The position numbers and the translations under genes are program-made. Shown piece by piece: positions 41,443-51,900 of a stretch of 64,000 nucleotides of DNA. Numbering within the stretch: position 1 is the first letter of the stretch; every line of letters starts with the position of its first letter. Source of the stretch: JALCRY01 sp050946575 (GTDB lineage Bacteria > Bacillota > Clostridia > Peptostreptococcales > Anaerovoracaceae); NCBI GenBank assembly GCA_050946575.1, contig JBMNVB010000006.1:1-64000 (forward strand), read 5' to 3'. A model generated the notes under the pieces. The model was not told the origin of the DNA, did no database searches, and saw only the letters and a list, made by a program, of their open reading frames with translations.

Positions 41443-43832
41443 GATTTCTTTCCGGGTTTCTTCACCAGTACCTCGTCGAGCGCCTGCTGCACATTGTCGA
41501 GGAGCACGAACGTCAGCTGCTTTCTCACATTCTCCGGGATATCGTCGATATCGGGTTCGTTCTCCCTCGGGATGAGGACCTTCCTGATCCCGGCTCTGTG
41601 AGCGGCGAGCACCTTTTCCCTGATGCCGCCTACCGGCATCACTTCTCCGCGCAGGTTTATCTCACCCGTCATCGCGATGTCCTGCCTCGCCGGTATCTTC
41701 GTGAACGTGGATATCATGGCAGTGCACATCGTGACTCCGGCGGACGGTCCGTCCTTCGGCGTAGCGCCCTCCGGGATATGGAGATGCATGTCGTATTTTT
41801 CGTAGAAGTCCGGCTCGATGCCGAGCTTATCTGATATCGAGCGTATATAGCTTATGCCGGTCCTCGCGGATTCCTGCATTACGTCTCCGAGCTGCCCGGT
41901 GAGGCTTATCTTTCCCTTGCCCGGGACCGCAAGCGTCTCTATCTCGAGCGTCACGCCGCCGACCACGGTCCACGCGAGCCCTGTCGTCACTCCGACCTTG
42001 GTCGTTCCCTTTATGAGGTCATAGTGATAGCGTTTCTTGCCGAGATACGATTCGAGATCCGAGGCCTTTATCGAGAAGGAAGCGTCACCGCCCTCCGTCA
42101 CGATCTTCCTCGCGACCTTCCTGCACAGGTTCGCGATCTCGCGCTCCAGATTACGGACGCCGGATTCGCGCGTGTAGTAGTTTATCAGATCTCTTATGGC
42201 CTTCTGCGAGATCCGTATGTCCTTCGCTCTGAGGCCGTTCTTCGCTCTTTCTTTCGGGATGAGGTACTTCTGTGCGATCTTTACCTTTTCCTCTTCAGTA
42301 TATCCCGCAACTTCTATTACTTCCATCCTGTCGAGAAGAGGGCTCGGTATAGTGCTGATGTCGTTCGCTGTAGTGATGAACATCACGTCCGACAGATCGA
42401 ACGGCACTTCGAGATAGTGGTCAGTGAAGTTTTTGTTCTGCTCCGGATCCAGCACTTCAAGCAGCGCGGACGCGGGATCTCCCCTGAAGTCCGCTCCGAT
42501 CTTGTCCACCTCGTCGAACAGGAACACAGGGTTCCTCGTGCCGGCTTCGCGGATGCAGTTTATCACTCTGCCCGGGATGGCGCCGATGTACGTGCGCCTG
42601 TGGCCTCTGATCTCGGCCTCGTCCCTCACGCCGCCGAGCGACATGCGGACGTATTCCCTTCCGGTGGCCCTTGCTATCGACTTCACGATAGAGGTCTTTC
42701 CGGTTCCTGGCGGGCCCACGAGACACAGTATCGGTCCCGTTATTTTCTGCGACAGATGGATGACGGCAAGATATTCGAGGACTCTGTCCTTTACCTTGCG
42801 CAGGCCGTAATGGTCTTCGTCGAGTATCTTTTCAGCCTTCTTGAGGTCGAGCTCTATCTCCGATTCCGTGTTCCACGGGAGCGAAAGCAGCGTTTCGATG
42901 TAGTTCCTGCCGACAGCCGCTTCCGAGGAGGACGGCTGCAGTTTCGCCATCCTGTTTATCTCTTTTTCTATCGTGGCATTTATTTTTTCGGGAAGCGCGA
43001 GTTCCGCGAGCTGCTTTCTCCATTTCTCGATCTCATCTTCCACTTCCTCATCGATGCCGAGTTCTTCCTGGATCGCACGCATCTGCTCCCTCAGATAATA
43101 CTCTTTCTGATTCTGATTCATCTGAGTCTTTATCTTCGTGCTGATGTCTTCCTCAATATTCAGTATCTCGATCTCGCGTGAGATGATGCTGATAAGCGAA
43201 TTCAGACGCTCTTTCGTGTCGAGCGCGTCCAGTATTATCTGCTTGTCTTCCGTCTTGACGTTAAGATGCGACGCTACGATATCCGCGAACCTTCCCGGCT
43301 CCTCTATCGTGGCGACGGTCTGGAACGTCTCCTGCGACATCTCCTGGTTCAGCGCCAGATATTCGTCGAACAGAGTCAGCACGCTCCTCATGAGCGCCTC
43401 CGTCTCCGCCGGGATCTTCTCCGGTTCCACGTCCGGCAGTTCTTCTATGACGCACCTGAAATAAGGCACTTCGTTGAGAACGGTCGTGATGCGTCCTCTG
43501 TAAATGCCTTCCACGAGCACACGGATGGAATCGCCGGGCAGCTTCAGCATCTGCTTTATCCTGGCGATCGTTCCTATATGATAAAAATCGTCCGTAGTCG
43601 GAAGATCCGTGTTTTCATCCTTCTGCGTTGTCAGGAAAATATACTGGTTCCTTATCATCGCGCGCTCCAGCGCATTGATGGATTTCTCTCTCCCGATATC
43701 GAAATGGAGGACCATGTTCGGGAAGATCGTAAGCCCCCTGAGAGGGATCATCGGCAGAACTATCTCGCCGTCTATAGTCTTTTCGACTTTCTCGTCGGCC
43801 GAGACTATCTTAAGATCATTTATGTCAGGCAT
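41439..43832 (-). CDS. lon: ATP-dependent protease Lon
   Basis: 797 residues: N-terminal LON substrate domain (about 20-210), coiled-coil, AAA+ with Walker A VGPPGTGKTSIV (about 367-378), and a C-terminal serine-lysine protease. The dyad is Ser697 in PKDGPSAG and Lys740 in REKVLAAH, spaced 43 residues as in E. coli. Degrades misfolded and regulatory proteins. Located 61 bp after clpX; a strong palindromic hairpin lies in that gap. Confidence 0.97.
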   Translation of the reverse strand: MPDINDLKIVSADEKVEKTIDGEIVLPMIPLRGLTIFPNMVLHFDIGREKSINALERAMIRNQYIFLTTQKDENTDLPTTDDFYHIGTIARIKQMLKLPGDSIRVLVEGIYRGRITTVLNEVPYFRCVIEELPDVEPEKIPAETEALMRSVLTLFDEYLALNQEMSQETFQTVATIEEPGRFADIVASHLNVKTEDKQIILDALDTKERLNSLISIISREIEILNIEEDISTKIKTQMNQNQKEYYLREQMRAIQEELGIDEEVEDEIEKWRKQLAELALPEKINATIEKEINRMAKLQPSSSEAAVGRNYIETLLSLPWNTESEIELDLKKAEKILDEDHYGLRKVKDRVLEYLAVIHLSQKITGPILCLVGPPGTGKTSIVKSIARATGREYVRMSLGGVRDEAEIRGHRRTYIGAIPGRVINCIREAGTRNPVFLFDEVDKIGADFRGDPASALLEVLDPEQNKNFTDHYLEVPFDLSDVMFITTANDISTIPSPLLDRMEVIEVAGYTEEEKVKIAQKYLIPKERAKNGLRAKDIRISQKAIRDLINYYTRESGVRNLEREIANLCRKVARKIVTEGGDASFSIKASDLESYLGKKRYHYDLIKGTTKVGVTTGLAWTVVGGVTLEIETLAVPGKGKISLTGQLGDVMQESARTGISYIRSISDKLGIEPDFYEKYDMHLHIPEGATPKDGPSAGVTMCTAMISTFTKIPARQDIAMTGEINLRGEVMPVGGIREKVLAAHRAGIRKVLIPRENEPDIDDIPENVRKQLTFVLLDNVQQALDEVLVKKPGKKS

Positions 43833-43866
43833 ATGTGTCTTTCCTCCTTTTTATATATAGTCACAA

Positions 43867-43889
43867 TGAGGCGGCCTCGAGCCGCCTCA
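43867..43889. other. hairpin between clpX and lon
   Basis: TGAGGCGGC and GCCGCCTCA form perfect 9-bp arms around ctcga. No T-run follows on the minus strand (ttgtgactatat), so it is not a standard terminator. It may be an RNA processing or stabilising element, or a weak attenuator between clpX and lon. Confidence 0.55.
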
Positions 43890-43893
43890 CTTA

Positions 43894-45183
43894 TTAAGCC
43901 GTTACCTTGGTTTCCGTCCTTTTCTTCACTCCCGCCTCTTCGCTTTCGCGCTTTCTGAGAACGAGTTCCGGTTCACTGCCTTCGGTGACAGTCTTTTCCG
44001 TAATGACGCACTTTTCGACGTCATCGCGCGACGGTATCTCATACATGACGTCCGTCATCAGTTTCTCCATGATCCCGCGGAGCCCCCTGGCGCCTGTATT
44101 CAGCTTTATCGCCTTTTCGGCTATCGCGCGTATGGCTCCCGGTTCTATATCGAGCTCAACGCCGTCGAGTTCAAACAGCTTTTTGTACTGTTTGACCAGC
44201 GCGTTCTTCGGCTCCGTAAGGATCTTCGAGAGCGCGTCCTCGTCGAGTTCCGACAGTGTCACAACGGACGGAAGTCTCCCTATGAATTCCGGGATGAGAC
44301 CGAACTTCAGCAGATCTTCCGGCTCGATTTTCTTTAAAAGCTCCGCTTCGTCCGCGCCGCTCCCGGCCGTCACGGAATTGAATCCGATGACGTTCTTGCC
44401 GATACGTCTCTGTATGATCTTATCCAGCCCGTCGAACGCGCCGCCGCATATGAACAGAACGTTCTTCGTGTTGAACTGGATCATTTCCTGGTTCGGGTGC
44501 TTGCGCCCGCCCTGAGGCGGAACGTTCGCCACCGTTCCCTCTATTATTTTAAGCAATGCCTGCTGCACGCCTTCGCCGCTGACGTCCCTCGTTATCGAGA
44601 CGTTCTCGGACTTCTTTGCAATCTTGTCGATCTCGTCTACATATATAATGCCTCTCTCGGCCTTCTCGAGATCGTAGTCCGCGGCCTGTATGAGTTTCAG
44701 CAGGATATTTTCAACGTCTTCACCGACATAGCCCGCTTCCGTAAGAGCGGTCGCGTCCGCAATGGCGAACGGGACGCTCAGTATCTTCGCGAGCGTCTGC
44801 GCGAGCAGCGTTTTTCCGGATCCCGTGGGGCCGATCATGATGATGTTCGATTTCTGTATCTCGACATCGTCATCGTCATCATTGCTGCTGATGCGCTTGT
44901 AATGATTGTACACCGCCACCGCGAGCGCCTTCTTCGCATCATCCTGCGCTATTACATAATCCGAAAGCTTTTCGGTTATTTCCTTCGGCTTCGGAAGATT
45001 TCTGTCCGCTTCGCGCTCTATGTCGGAACCTCCGCCCATACCCTCGTTTATGATATCGCGGCAGAGTTCGACGCATTCGTTGCAGATATAGACATCCGGT
45101 CCGGCCACGAGCCTCTTCACCTGGCTCTGGGGCCTTCCGCAGAATGAACATCTTATTTCGTTATTGTCATCGTACTTCGCCAT
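43894..45183 (-). CDS. clpX: ATP-dependent Clp protease ATP-binding subunit ClpX
   Basis: 429 residues. N-terminal C4 zinc finger (Cys12, Cys15, Cys34, Cys37), Walker A IGPTGSGKTLLAQ at about 117-129, Walker B IIYVDEIDKIA, the pore loop AGYVGEDVE, and the IGF-type ClpP docking region (here in the FICGGAFDGLDKI neighbourhood). Unfolds tagged substrates into ClpP. It starts 13 bp after clpP. An acidic DDDDD patch (102-106) follows the first AAA+ helix. Confidence 0.98.
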   Translation of the reverse strand: MAKYDDNNEIRCSFCGRPQSQVKRLVAGPDVYICNECVELCRDIINEGMGGGSDIEREADRNLPKPKEITEKLSDYVIAQDDAKKALAVAVYNHYKRISSNDDDDDVEIQKSNIIMIGPTGSGKTLLAQTLAKILSVPFAIADATALTEAGYVGEDVENILLKLIQAADYDLEKAERGIIYVDEIDKIAKKSENVSITRDVSGEGVQQALLKIIEGTVANVPPQGGRKHPNQEMIQFNTKNVLFICGGAFDGLDKIIQRRIGKNVIGFNSVTAGSGADEAELLKKIEPEDLLKFGLIPEFIGRLPSVVTLSELDEDALSKILTEPKNALVKQYKKLFELDGVELDIEPGAIRAIAEKAIKLNTGARGLRGIMEKLMTDVMYEIPSRDDVEKCVITEKTVTEGSEPELVLRKRESEEAGVKKRTETKVTA

Positions 45184-45196
45184 GTATACCTCCCGG

Positions 45197-45781
45197 TCAC
45201 CGGGTAGTCATCACCCGGTCAATGAGCCCGTACGCCATCGCTTCGTCCGCGCTCATGAAATTATCCCTTTCCGTATCCTCGCTGACTTTCTCAAGCGGCT
45301 GCCCGGTGTTCCCGCTGAGGATCCTGTTCATCTTTTCCTTCGTCCTCAGTATCCAGTCAGCGTGGATCTTTATATCAGTAGCCTGCCCCTGCACGCCTCC
45401 GAGCGGCTGATGGATCATGATCTCCGCGTTCGGAAGAGCGTATCTCTTGCCCTTCGTTCCCGAAGAAAGCAGGAACGCGCCCATGCTCGCGGCGAGCCCG
45501 ACGCATATAGTGGATATGTCGGGGCGCACATAGTTCATGGTATCATAGATAGCCATGCCCGATGTGACCTGACCGCCGGGGCTGTTTATATAGATATTGA
45601 TATCCTTTTCCGGATCTTCTGCTTCGAGAAACAGAAGCTCCGCCGTGACGACGCTGGCAATGCTGTCGTCTATCTCACCGCTCAGGATAATGATCCTGTC
45701 CCTGAGCAGCCTCGAATATATGTCATACGATCTTTCGCCTGCGCCCGTCTGTTCAACGACGTAGGGTATCAATGCAGCCAT
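45197..45781 (-). CDS. clpP: ATP-dependent Clp protease proteolytic subunit
   Basis: 194 residues with a complete catalytic triad: Ser99 (GLAASMGA), His124 (MIHQPLGG), Asp173. The tetradecameric chamber works with ClpX encoded next. Located 44 bp downstream of tig. I see no CtsR heptads or CIRCE element upstream, so heat-shock control by those repressors is not evident here. Confidence 0.98.
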   Translation of the reverse strand: MAALIPYVVEQTGAGERSYDIYSRLLRDRIIILSGEIDDSIASVVTAELLFLEAEDPEKDINIYINSPGGQVTSGMAIYDTMNYVRPDISTICVGLAASMGAFLLSSGTKGKRYALPNAEIMIHQPLGGVQGQATDIKIHADWILRTKEKMNRILSGNTGQPLEKVSEDTERDNFMSADEAMAYGLIDRVMTTR

Positions 45782-45825
45782 ACTCTCACACCTTTCCTAT
45801 TGATTATTCACATTATCGGCCGTCG

Positions 45826-47124
45826 TTAATCTTCCTTTTTCTCCTTTTTTACGGCATTGTCGTAAATAAACTGCACGGCCTTCCTCATTTTTATGTCTTC
45901 CTTCACCATGTCCATGTTCTGTCCGGCGAGCATTCCCCTGATGTCCTCGACCTTCATATCGTAGCGGTCGGCCATATCCTGAAGTTCGCCCTCGACGTCC
46001 TCGTCAGTGGCCTCCAGATTCTCCTGCTCCGCGACTCCTCTTACGGTCATCCTCATCTTTACTCTGTTCTCCGCGCCGGATCTGAGGTCGTTCCTGAAAT
46101 CCTCCATGGTGCGTCCGACCATTTCGAGGTAATTATCGAGAGTCATGCCCTGCATCGCGAGCTGCTGACTGTATTCCTGGATCATCGCCGTGATGTCATC
46201 GCTTACCAGTCTCTCCGGAACGTCGAAATCGTTCGCGTCCATGACCTTCTTGACGGCCTCGTCCTTCATCATGTTCTCGGCGTTTTCTCTCTTCTGCCTT
46301 CTCACGTCCTCGGCGGTCTTCTCCTTAAACTCATCAACAGTGTCGTAACTGCTGATATCCTGTACGAGTTCGTCGTCGAGTTCAGGCAGTTCCTCTTCCT
46401 GCACCTTCTTCACTGTGCAGTCGAAGACAGCTTCCTTCCCCGCGAGATCCTCTGCGCCGTAGTCTTCCGGGAATGTGACTTTCACATCCCTGCGGTCGCC
46501 GGCCTTCGTTCCGACGAGCTGGTCTTCGAAACCCGGGATGAACGTGTTAGATCCGAGCATCAGCGGGCAGTCCGTCATGCTGCCGCCCTCGAATTCTTTT
46601 CCGTCCACCGTGCCGACGAAATCTATCAACAGCGTGTCGCCTTCCTTCGCTTCTCTGTCGACTTCGACGAGACGTCCGTTCTTCCTTCTGAGATTGTCGA
46701 TCGCGTTCTGTATATCTTCATCAGTAGCTTCCGTATCGACGTCCTCTATCTCAACGCCCTTGTAGTCCCTGATCTCCAGTTCGGGATATACTTCTACCGT
46801 ACCCTCGATGACGAATCCCTCGCCCTTTTTGAGTTCCGGCGCCTCGATCTTCGGGCTGTCGATGACCTCGAGTTCAAGGTCGTCTATCGCCTGCGGATAC
46901 GCCGTGCCGAGGATATCGTTGAGAGCGTCGTCAAAGAAAATATCGTCGCCGTAGTGCTTCTCTATTATACTCCTGGGAGCCTTTCCTTTCCTGAAACCGT
47001 CGATGACGAATTTATCCTTCGACTGCTGATACGCTCTTATGACAGCGTTCTTGAATTCGTCGGCCGTCACCTCGATGTTGAATTTTACATTGTTTCCTTC
47101 TTTAGAGATCTGGGTAGCTTTCAT
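45826..47124 (-). CDS. tig: trigger factor
   Basis: 432 residues: N-terminal ribosome-binding domain with the signature VIDGFRKGKAPRSIIEKHYG (about 41-60), FKBP-type peptidyl-prolyl isomerase domain (about 150-245), and a helical C-terminal cradle. Ribosome-bound chaperone for nascent chains. The start ATG overlaps the CYTH stop as ATGA. Order tig-clpP-clpX-lon-engB is the conserved protein quality-control cluster of Firmicutes. Confidence 0.96.
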   Translation of the reverse strand: MKATQISKEGNNVKFNIEVTADEFKNAVIRAYQQSKDKFVIDGFRKGKAPRSIIEKHYGDDIFFDDALNDILGTAYPQAIDDLELEVIDSPKIEAPELKKGEGFVIEGTVEVYPELEIRDYKGVEIEDVDTEATDEDIQNAIDNLRRKNGRLVEVDREAKEGDTLLIDFVGTVDGKEFEGGSMTDCPLMLGSNTFIPGFEDQLVGTKAGDRRDVKVTFPEDYGAEDLAGKEAVFDCTVKKVQEEELPELDDELVQDISSYDTVDEFKEKTAEDVRRQKRENAENMMKDEAVKKVMDANDFDVPERLVSDDITAMIQEYSQQLAMQGMTLDNYLEMVGRTMEDFRNDLRSGAENRVKMRMTVRGVAEQENLEATDEDVEGELQDMADRYDMKVEDIRGMLAGQNMDMVKEDIKMRKAVQFIYDNAVKKEKKED

Positions 47125-47771
47125 CTGATATTTTCCTCCTGTATCAAATCCAAAAGTTTAAGTCCCCTGGCGAACTTGCTCTCGCTCCCGGGTATCAAAT
47201 CGTATTTTTCGCGGAGCATCTCGCCGACAGCCTTTATATCCTCGGCCTCGCCGGAGAACAATTCTATCTCCACTTCGGAAATAGGCGCCGTGCCCTTTTC
47301 CGTAACTATCTCTCCCTCGTCGACGGATATTTCGGCAATGCCGGTTTCCGTGCCTATGCGCATGGACCTTCGCCTGAATCCCATCCTCATCAATGGCCGG
47401 AGCGGCTTCTTCCCGACGATCTTCTCCAGATCGCCTCCGATCTCGCTCTCGCGGAATATCGACAGATCCGGCTCGATACCGTCGCGCCACTCCCCGAGGG
47501 AAAGGTTGAGTTCGTTCCGGATATGGAGCGGCCCGTCGGATTTTCCGTTCCACTTGAGAGTGGCGGCGGCCCTGTCTCCTTCTTTCCGGATCCTGAACGC
47601 TATGTCGTTTTTCATGAGCGCGTGATCGAATGTGTCATAATAGACAGCGTAAAATATTTCGGAACGCCGGTCCTCTTCGCCCGGCACCGACATTGCCGAA
47701 AGTTCACTGTCTTCCCATACAGCGTCACAGACATCACTGCCGTCCGCCGCATATTTGAGTTCAATTTCCAT
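47121..47771 (-). CDS. CYTH domain protein (triphosphate tunnel metalloenzyme)
   Basis: 216 residues. Begins with the signature MEIELKYA (ExExK). Acidic and basic residues line alternating strands (FRIRKEGDRAAATLKWNGK; ISEVEIELFSGE), typical of the triphosphate tunnel fold. Known members hydrolyse inorganic triphosphate or thiamine triphosphate, or cyclise ATP; bacterial short forms are mostly triphosphatases. First gene of the run into tig, with its own promoter. Exact substrate uncertain. Confidence 0.85.
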   Translation of the reverse strand: MEIELKYAADGSDVCDAVWEDSELSAMSVPGEEDRRSEIFYAVYYDTFDHALMKNDIAFRIRKEGDRAAATLKWNGKSDGPLHIRNELNLSLGEWRDGIEPDLSIFRESEIGGDLEKIVGKKPLRPLMRMGFRRRSMRIGTETGIAEISVDEGEIVTEKGTAPISEVEIELFSGEAEDIKAVGEMLREKYDLIPGSESKFARGLKLLDLIQEENIR

Positions 47772-47803
47772 TTCTCACCTTCGCTTTACACATGAATAGG
47801 AGT

Positions 47804-47832
47804 ATTTTATCACTTAATGCGTTTTTTTACAA
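47804..47832 (-). promoter_or_regulatory. promoter of the CYTH-tig-clpP-clpX run
   Basis: Minus-strand TTGTAA (47832-47827), 17 bp, TAAAAT (47809-47804). It starts about 26 nt before the CYTH start codon. Confidence 0.75.
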
Positions 47833-47847
47833 CATCGCACGCATGAA

Positions 47848-47884
47848 AAGCGACTCCCGCGCGCAGCGGCCGCCGCGGCGGGAG
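47848..47884 (-). terminator. terminator after argF
   Basis: Minus-strand CTCCCGC (47884-47878) pairs with GCGGGAG (47860-47854) around a GC-rich loop, followed by tcgcttttc. The T-run is short, so efficiency is uncertain. Confidence 0.6.
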
Positions 47885-47915
47885 ACAAGGTGAAATTCTG
47901 TCTGTTTTCTTAGAT

Positions 47916-48920
47916 TCAGTTCTGGTTACCGAGCGTCGCGACCATTATCGCCTTGATGGAGTGGACGCGGTTCTCGGCTTCGTCGAAGACGACGGAATGC
48001 GGTCCCCTGAACACTTCGTCCGTCACCTCGCGGATATCGTATCCGAGCTCTTTCTGCTCCCTCGCCATATCCGTTTCAAAATCGTGGAACGCCGGCAGGC
48101 AGTGCATGAACAGCACGTCATCGTTCCCGGTCACCGACAGCATCTCATCAGTGACCCTGTACGGCGTCAGTATTTTCACACGCTCGGGTATCTCATCCTC
48201 TTCGCCCATCGAAGCCCAGATATCAGTGTAGATGACATCAGCGCCCTTCAGCGCATTGATATCGTCCGTCACTACTATCTCGGCGCCGGTTTCCGCAGCG
48301 GCTTCACGCGCGCGCCCGACAGCGTTCCGGTCCATCTGATCTATCAGGACCTTCGGCCCGTACGCCGTGAACTTCATGCCCATCTTCGCGCATCCGTACA
48401 TCCACGCGTAGCTCATGTTGTTCCGCACGTCCCCGACGAACACGACCTTGCATTTTGAAAGCGGCTTCGCGATATGCTCTTCCATCGTGAGCATGTCGGC
48501 AATGATCTGCGTCGGATGATCTTCATCCGTGAGCCCGTTCCACACCGGCACGCCGGAATACTTCGCGAGGCACTCCACGACCTTCTGCGATGTGCCGCGG
48601 TATTCGATGCCGTCATAAATGCGCCCGAATACTTTCGCCGAATCCTCAACGGACTCCTTTCTTTCAAACTGCGACGTCTTTCTGTCGATGAACGTCGGAT
48701 GTCCGCCTTCATCCACGACGCCGACCTCGAACGATCCGCGCGTCCTCGTCGATGTCTTTTCGAATATCAATGCGATGTTTTTCCCGTCAAGGGTATGTCC
48801 CTTTATCCCGGCGCGCTTCTTCGCCTTGAGGTCGTGCGCCAGGTCAAGGAGATAACGTATCTCCCCGGGTGTGAAATCCATCAGTGTCAGGAAACTCCGT
48901 CCCTTAAGATTTACCGGCAT
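47916..48920 (-). CDS. argF: ornithine carbamoyltransferase
   Basis: 334 residues from the ATG at 48920 (GGGAGA 6 nt upstream); the ATG at 48953 has no ribosome site. Carbamoyl-phosphate motif FEKTSTRTRGSFEV (about 54-67), DEDHPTQIIADM, and ornithine motif MHCLPAFHDFE. Makes citrulline from ornithine and carbamoyl phosphate, or the reverse if part of arginine deiminase fermentation. Placed 39 bp after carB, so carbamoyl phosphate supply and use are co-transcribed. That and the ARG-like box before carA favour the biosynthetic role. Confidence 0.93.
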   Translation of the reverse strand: MPVNLKGRSFLTLMDFTPGEIRYLLDLAHDLKAKKRAGIKGHTLDGKNIALIFEKTSTRTRGSFEVGVVDEGGHPTFIDRKTSQFERKESVEDSAKVFGRIYDGIEYRGTSQKVVECLAKYSGVPVWNGLTDEDHPTQIIADMLTMEEHIAKPLSKCKVVFVGDVRNNMSYAWMYGCAKMGMKFTAYGPKVLIDQMDRNAVGRAREAAAETGAEIVVTDDINALKGADVIYTDIWASMGEEDEIPERVKILTPYRVTDEMLSVTGNDDVLFMHCLPAFHDFETDMAREQKELGYDIREVTDEVFRGPHSVVFDEAENRVHSIKAIMVATLGNQN

Positions 48921-48959
48921 ATCAATCTCTCCCGTTTTCCTTTTTTCAGGCATTGCCTG

Positions 48960-51900
48960 TCATATTTCAGTAATATCTATCATATTCACGTCGTCGAGCG
49001 TCTTGCCTGACAGCAGGCAGTTCGCCACAGCGTTCGCCGTATCCATTGACGTCAGCGTCGCGATGCTACGTTCGATGGCCTTCCGCCTCATCTTCACGGA
49101 ATCCTTCGCCGGGTCACGGCCCACGCGCGACGTCGATACCACGAAGTCAACGACTCCGGTGTCGAATATGGAGCTCGTATTCGGTTCCGGTCCTCCGACC
49201 TTGTGGACATATTCGGCCGGGAGCCCGTGATCCTCGAAGTACTGTCTCGTCCCCTTCGTCGCGTAGATCTTGTATCCGAACTTGTGGAACTTCTTGGCAA
49301 CTTCCAGCGCGTCCGGCTTGTCGGCATCCTTGACGGTGAACAGCACGACGTCGCTTACCTTGTGGAGCTCATATCCCGCAGCGAGCAGCCCCTTGTACAG
49401 CGCCGATTCGAAGTCCTTATCAATGCCGAGGACTTCTCCCGTGGATTTCATTTCCGGCCCGAGCTGCGAATCCGCGTCCGTCAGCTTGGCGAAGCTGAAC
49501 ACCGGCACCTTCACGGCGTAATAATCGCTGTTCGGGACAAGTCCCGGTTCATATCCCATGTCTCTCAGGGACTCTCCGAGAAGCGCCCTCGTGGCGAGAT
49601 CCACGATCGGCACGTTCGTGACCTTGCTGATGAACGGCACCGTCCTCGACGATCTCGGGTTCACTTCGATGACGTACAGCGTGCCTTCGTAGTAAACGTA
49701 CTGTATGTTTATCAGACCGAGCACGTGCAGCTCTTTCGCGAGCATGCCCGTGTACTCCACGATCTTGTCTATGACATCCTGCGAAAGCGTATACGGAGGA
49801 TAGACGGATATCGAATCCCCGGAGTGCACTCCCGCACGCTCAATGTGTTCCATGATGCCCGGTATGAGGAAATCCTTCCCGTCGCATACGGCGTCGACCT
49901 CTATCTCCTGGCCCATCAGGTACTTGTCGATGAGGACCGGGTTCTCGAGCTCGCCGTTCGCCGCGATGATCCCCATGTATTCCCTGACATCATCCGAGCT
50001 GTAGGCGATGATCATGTTCTGCCCGCCGAGCACGTATGAAGGTCTGAGCAGCACCGGATATCCGAGTTCCTCGGCTTCCTTCACCGCGACTTCCGTCGTG
50101 AACGCCGTCTTGCCTTCCGGCTGCGGTATGCCGCATCTGTTCAGGAGTTCATTGAACCTCTCCCTGTCCTCCGCGGCGTCGATATCGTCCGCCGGCGTCC
50201 CGAGTATCCTCACTCCCTTTTCGGTGAGATGCTTTGTCAGCTTTATAGCGGTCTGCCCTCCGAACTGGACGATGGCACCCCACGGTTTCTCAGTCTCGAG
50301 CACGCCGTCCACGTCTTCCGGAGTGAGCGGCTCGAAATAGAGCCTGTCTGAGATATCGAAGTCCGTGCTTACCGTCTCGGGGTTGTTGTTCACGATTATC
50401 GCTTCATATCCCGCTTCCTTGAGGGATTTTATGCAGTGCACGGAGCAGTAGTCGAATTCTATTCCCTGGCCTATCCTTATCGGGCCGGATCCGAACACGA
50501 TAACCTTCTTCTTTCCGGTCGAATGTTCTTCGATGAATTCCTCCGCCTCGTTCTCCTCATCGAACGTCGCGTAGAAGTACGGCGTCTCGGCCGCGAACTC
50601 CGCGGCGCACGTGTCCACCATCTTGAACGCGGCCGGCAGCCTCTTCGGAGGATCCTGCCCGCTGAGTTCCTTTATGGTCTTGTCGAGGAATCCGAGATCC
50701 TTCGCGTCCTTGTATTTGTCTTCCGTGAGTTCCCCGTCGGCAAGGAACCTTTCCATATATACGAGGTTGTTCAGCTTGCTCAGGAACCAGTAATCTATCT
50801 TCGTAATATCGTGTATCGTGTCGATATCCACGCCGCGCTTGAACGCTTCGTAGACGACGAAGATACGCTCATCATCCGTGTTGTGCAGTTTCTGCCTTAT
50901 CTCCTCGTCGGAAAGCGGCTTCAGCTTCGGCAGGTTCATGGTCTCGAGCCCGAGTTCGATGGACCTTACCGCCTTCATCATCGCCTGCTCGAAGAAGCTG
51001 CCGATCGCCATGACTTCTCCCGTGGCCTTCATCTGAGTGCCGAGCGTCCTGTCCGCGTACACGAACTTGTTGAACGGCCATTTCGGGAACTTGACGACTA
51101 CATAGTCGAGCGCCGGTTCGAAGCAGGCGTATGTGTTTCCGGTGACCGAGTTAATAATCTCGTCAAGAGTGTATCCTATCGCGATCCTGCTCGCGACCTT
51201 GGCGATCGGATAGCCCGTCGCCTTCGACGCGAGCGCGGACGATCTGGACACCCTCGGGTTCACTTCAATGACCGCGTATTCGAAGCTGTCCGGATTCAGC
51301 GCGAACTGCACATTGCAGCCGCCTTCGACGCCGAGCGTCTGGATGATCTTTATCGCGGACGTCCTAAGCATCTGATATTCCTTGTCCGCGAGCGTCACCG
51401 CCGGCGCGACGACGATGGAGTCGCCTGTATGCACGCCGACCGGGTCGATGTTTTCCATCGAGCAGACCGTGATGCAGTTGTTCTTGTGATCCCGCATCAC
51501 TTCGAATTCTATCTCTTTCCATCCCGACACGCAGCGCTCCACGAGTATCTGCGTTATCGGGCTCTGGCGCAGCCCCGCGCGTCCGACGATCTCGAGCTCT
51601 TCCCTCGTCTCGCATATCCCGCCGCCGGTCCCGCCGAGCGTGAACGCCGGCCTTACGATGACAGGATATCCGATAACGTTGTCAGCGAATTCGAGAGCGG
51701 AATCAATGTCCGTAACTACTTTCGAAGGGATCACCGGCTCTCCGATGCTCTGCAGCATGTCCTTGAACATCTGCCTGTCCTCGGCCTTGTCTATGGTCTC
51801 GAGATCGGCGCCGATGAGCTTCACGCCCTGCTCGTCAAGGAACCCGTCCTTCGCGAGCTGCATGCCGAGCGTCAGACCGGTCTGCCCTCCCATCGTCGGA

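Noticed and set aside
45782..45825. CtsR or CIRCE heat-shock operator before clpP
   Set aside because: The 44-bp gap contains neither the CtsR heptad repeat nor a CIRCE inverted repeat.
47916..48920. argF as part of an arginine deiminase catabolic operon
   Set aside because: No arcA or arcC is adjacent; the gene follows carAB and an ARG-type box, so biosynthesis is more likely, though not proven.
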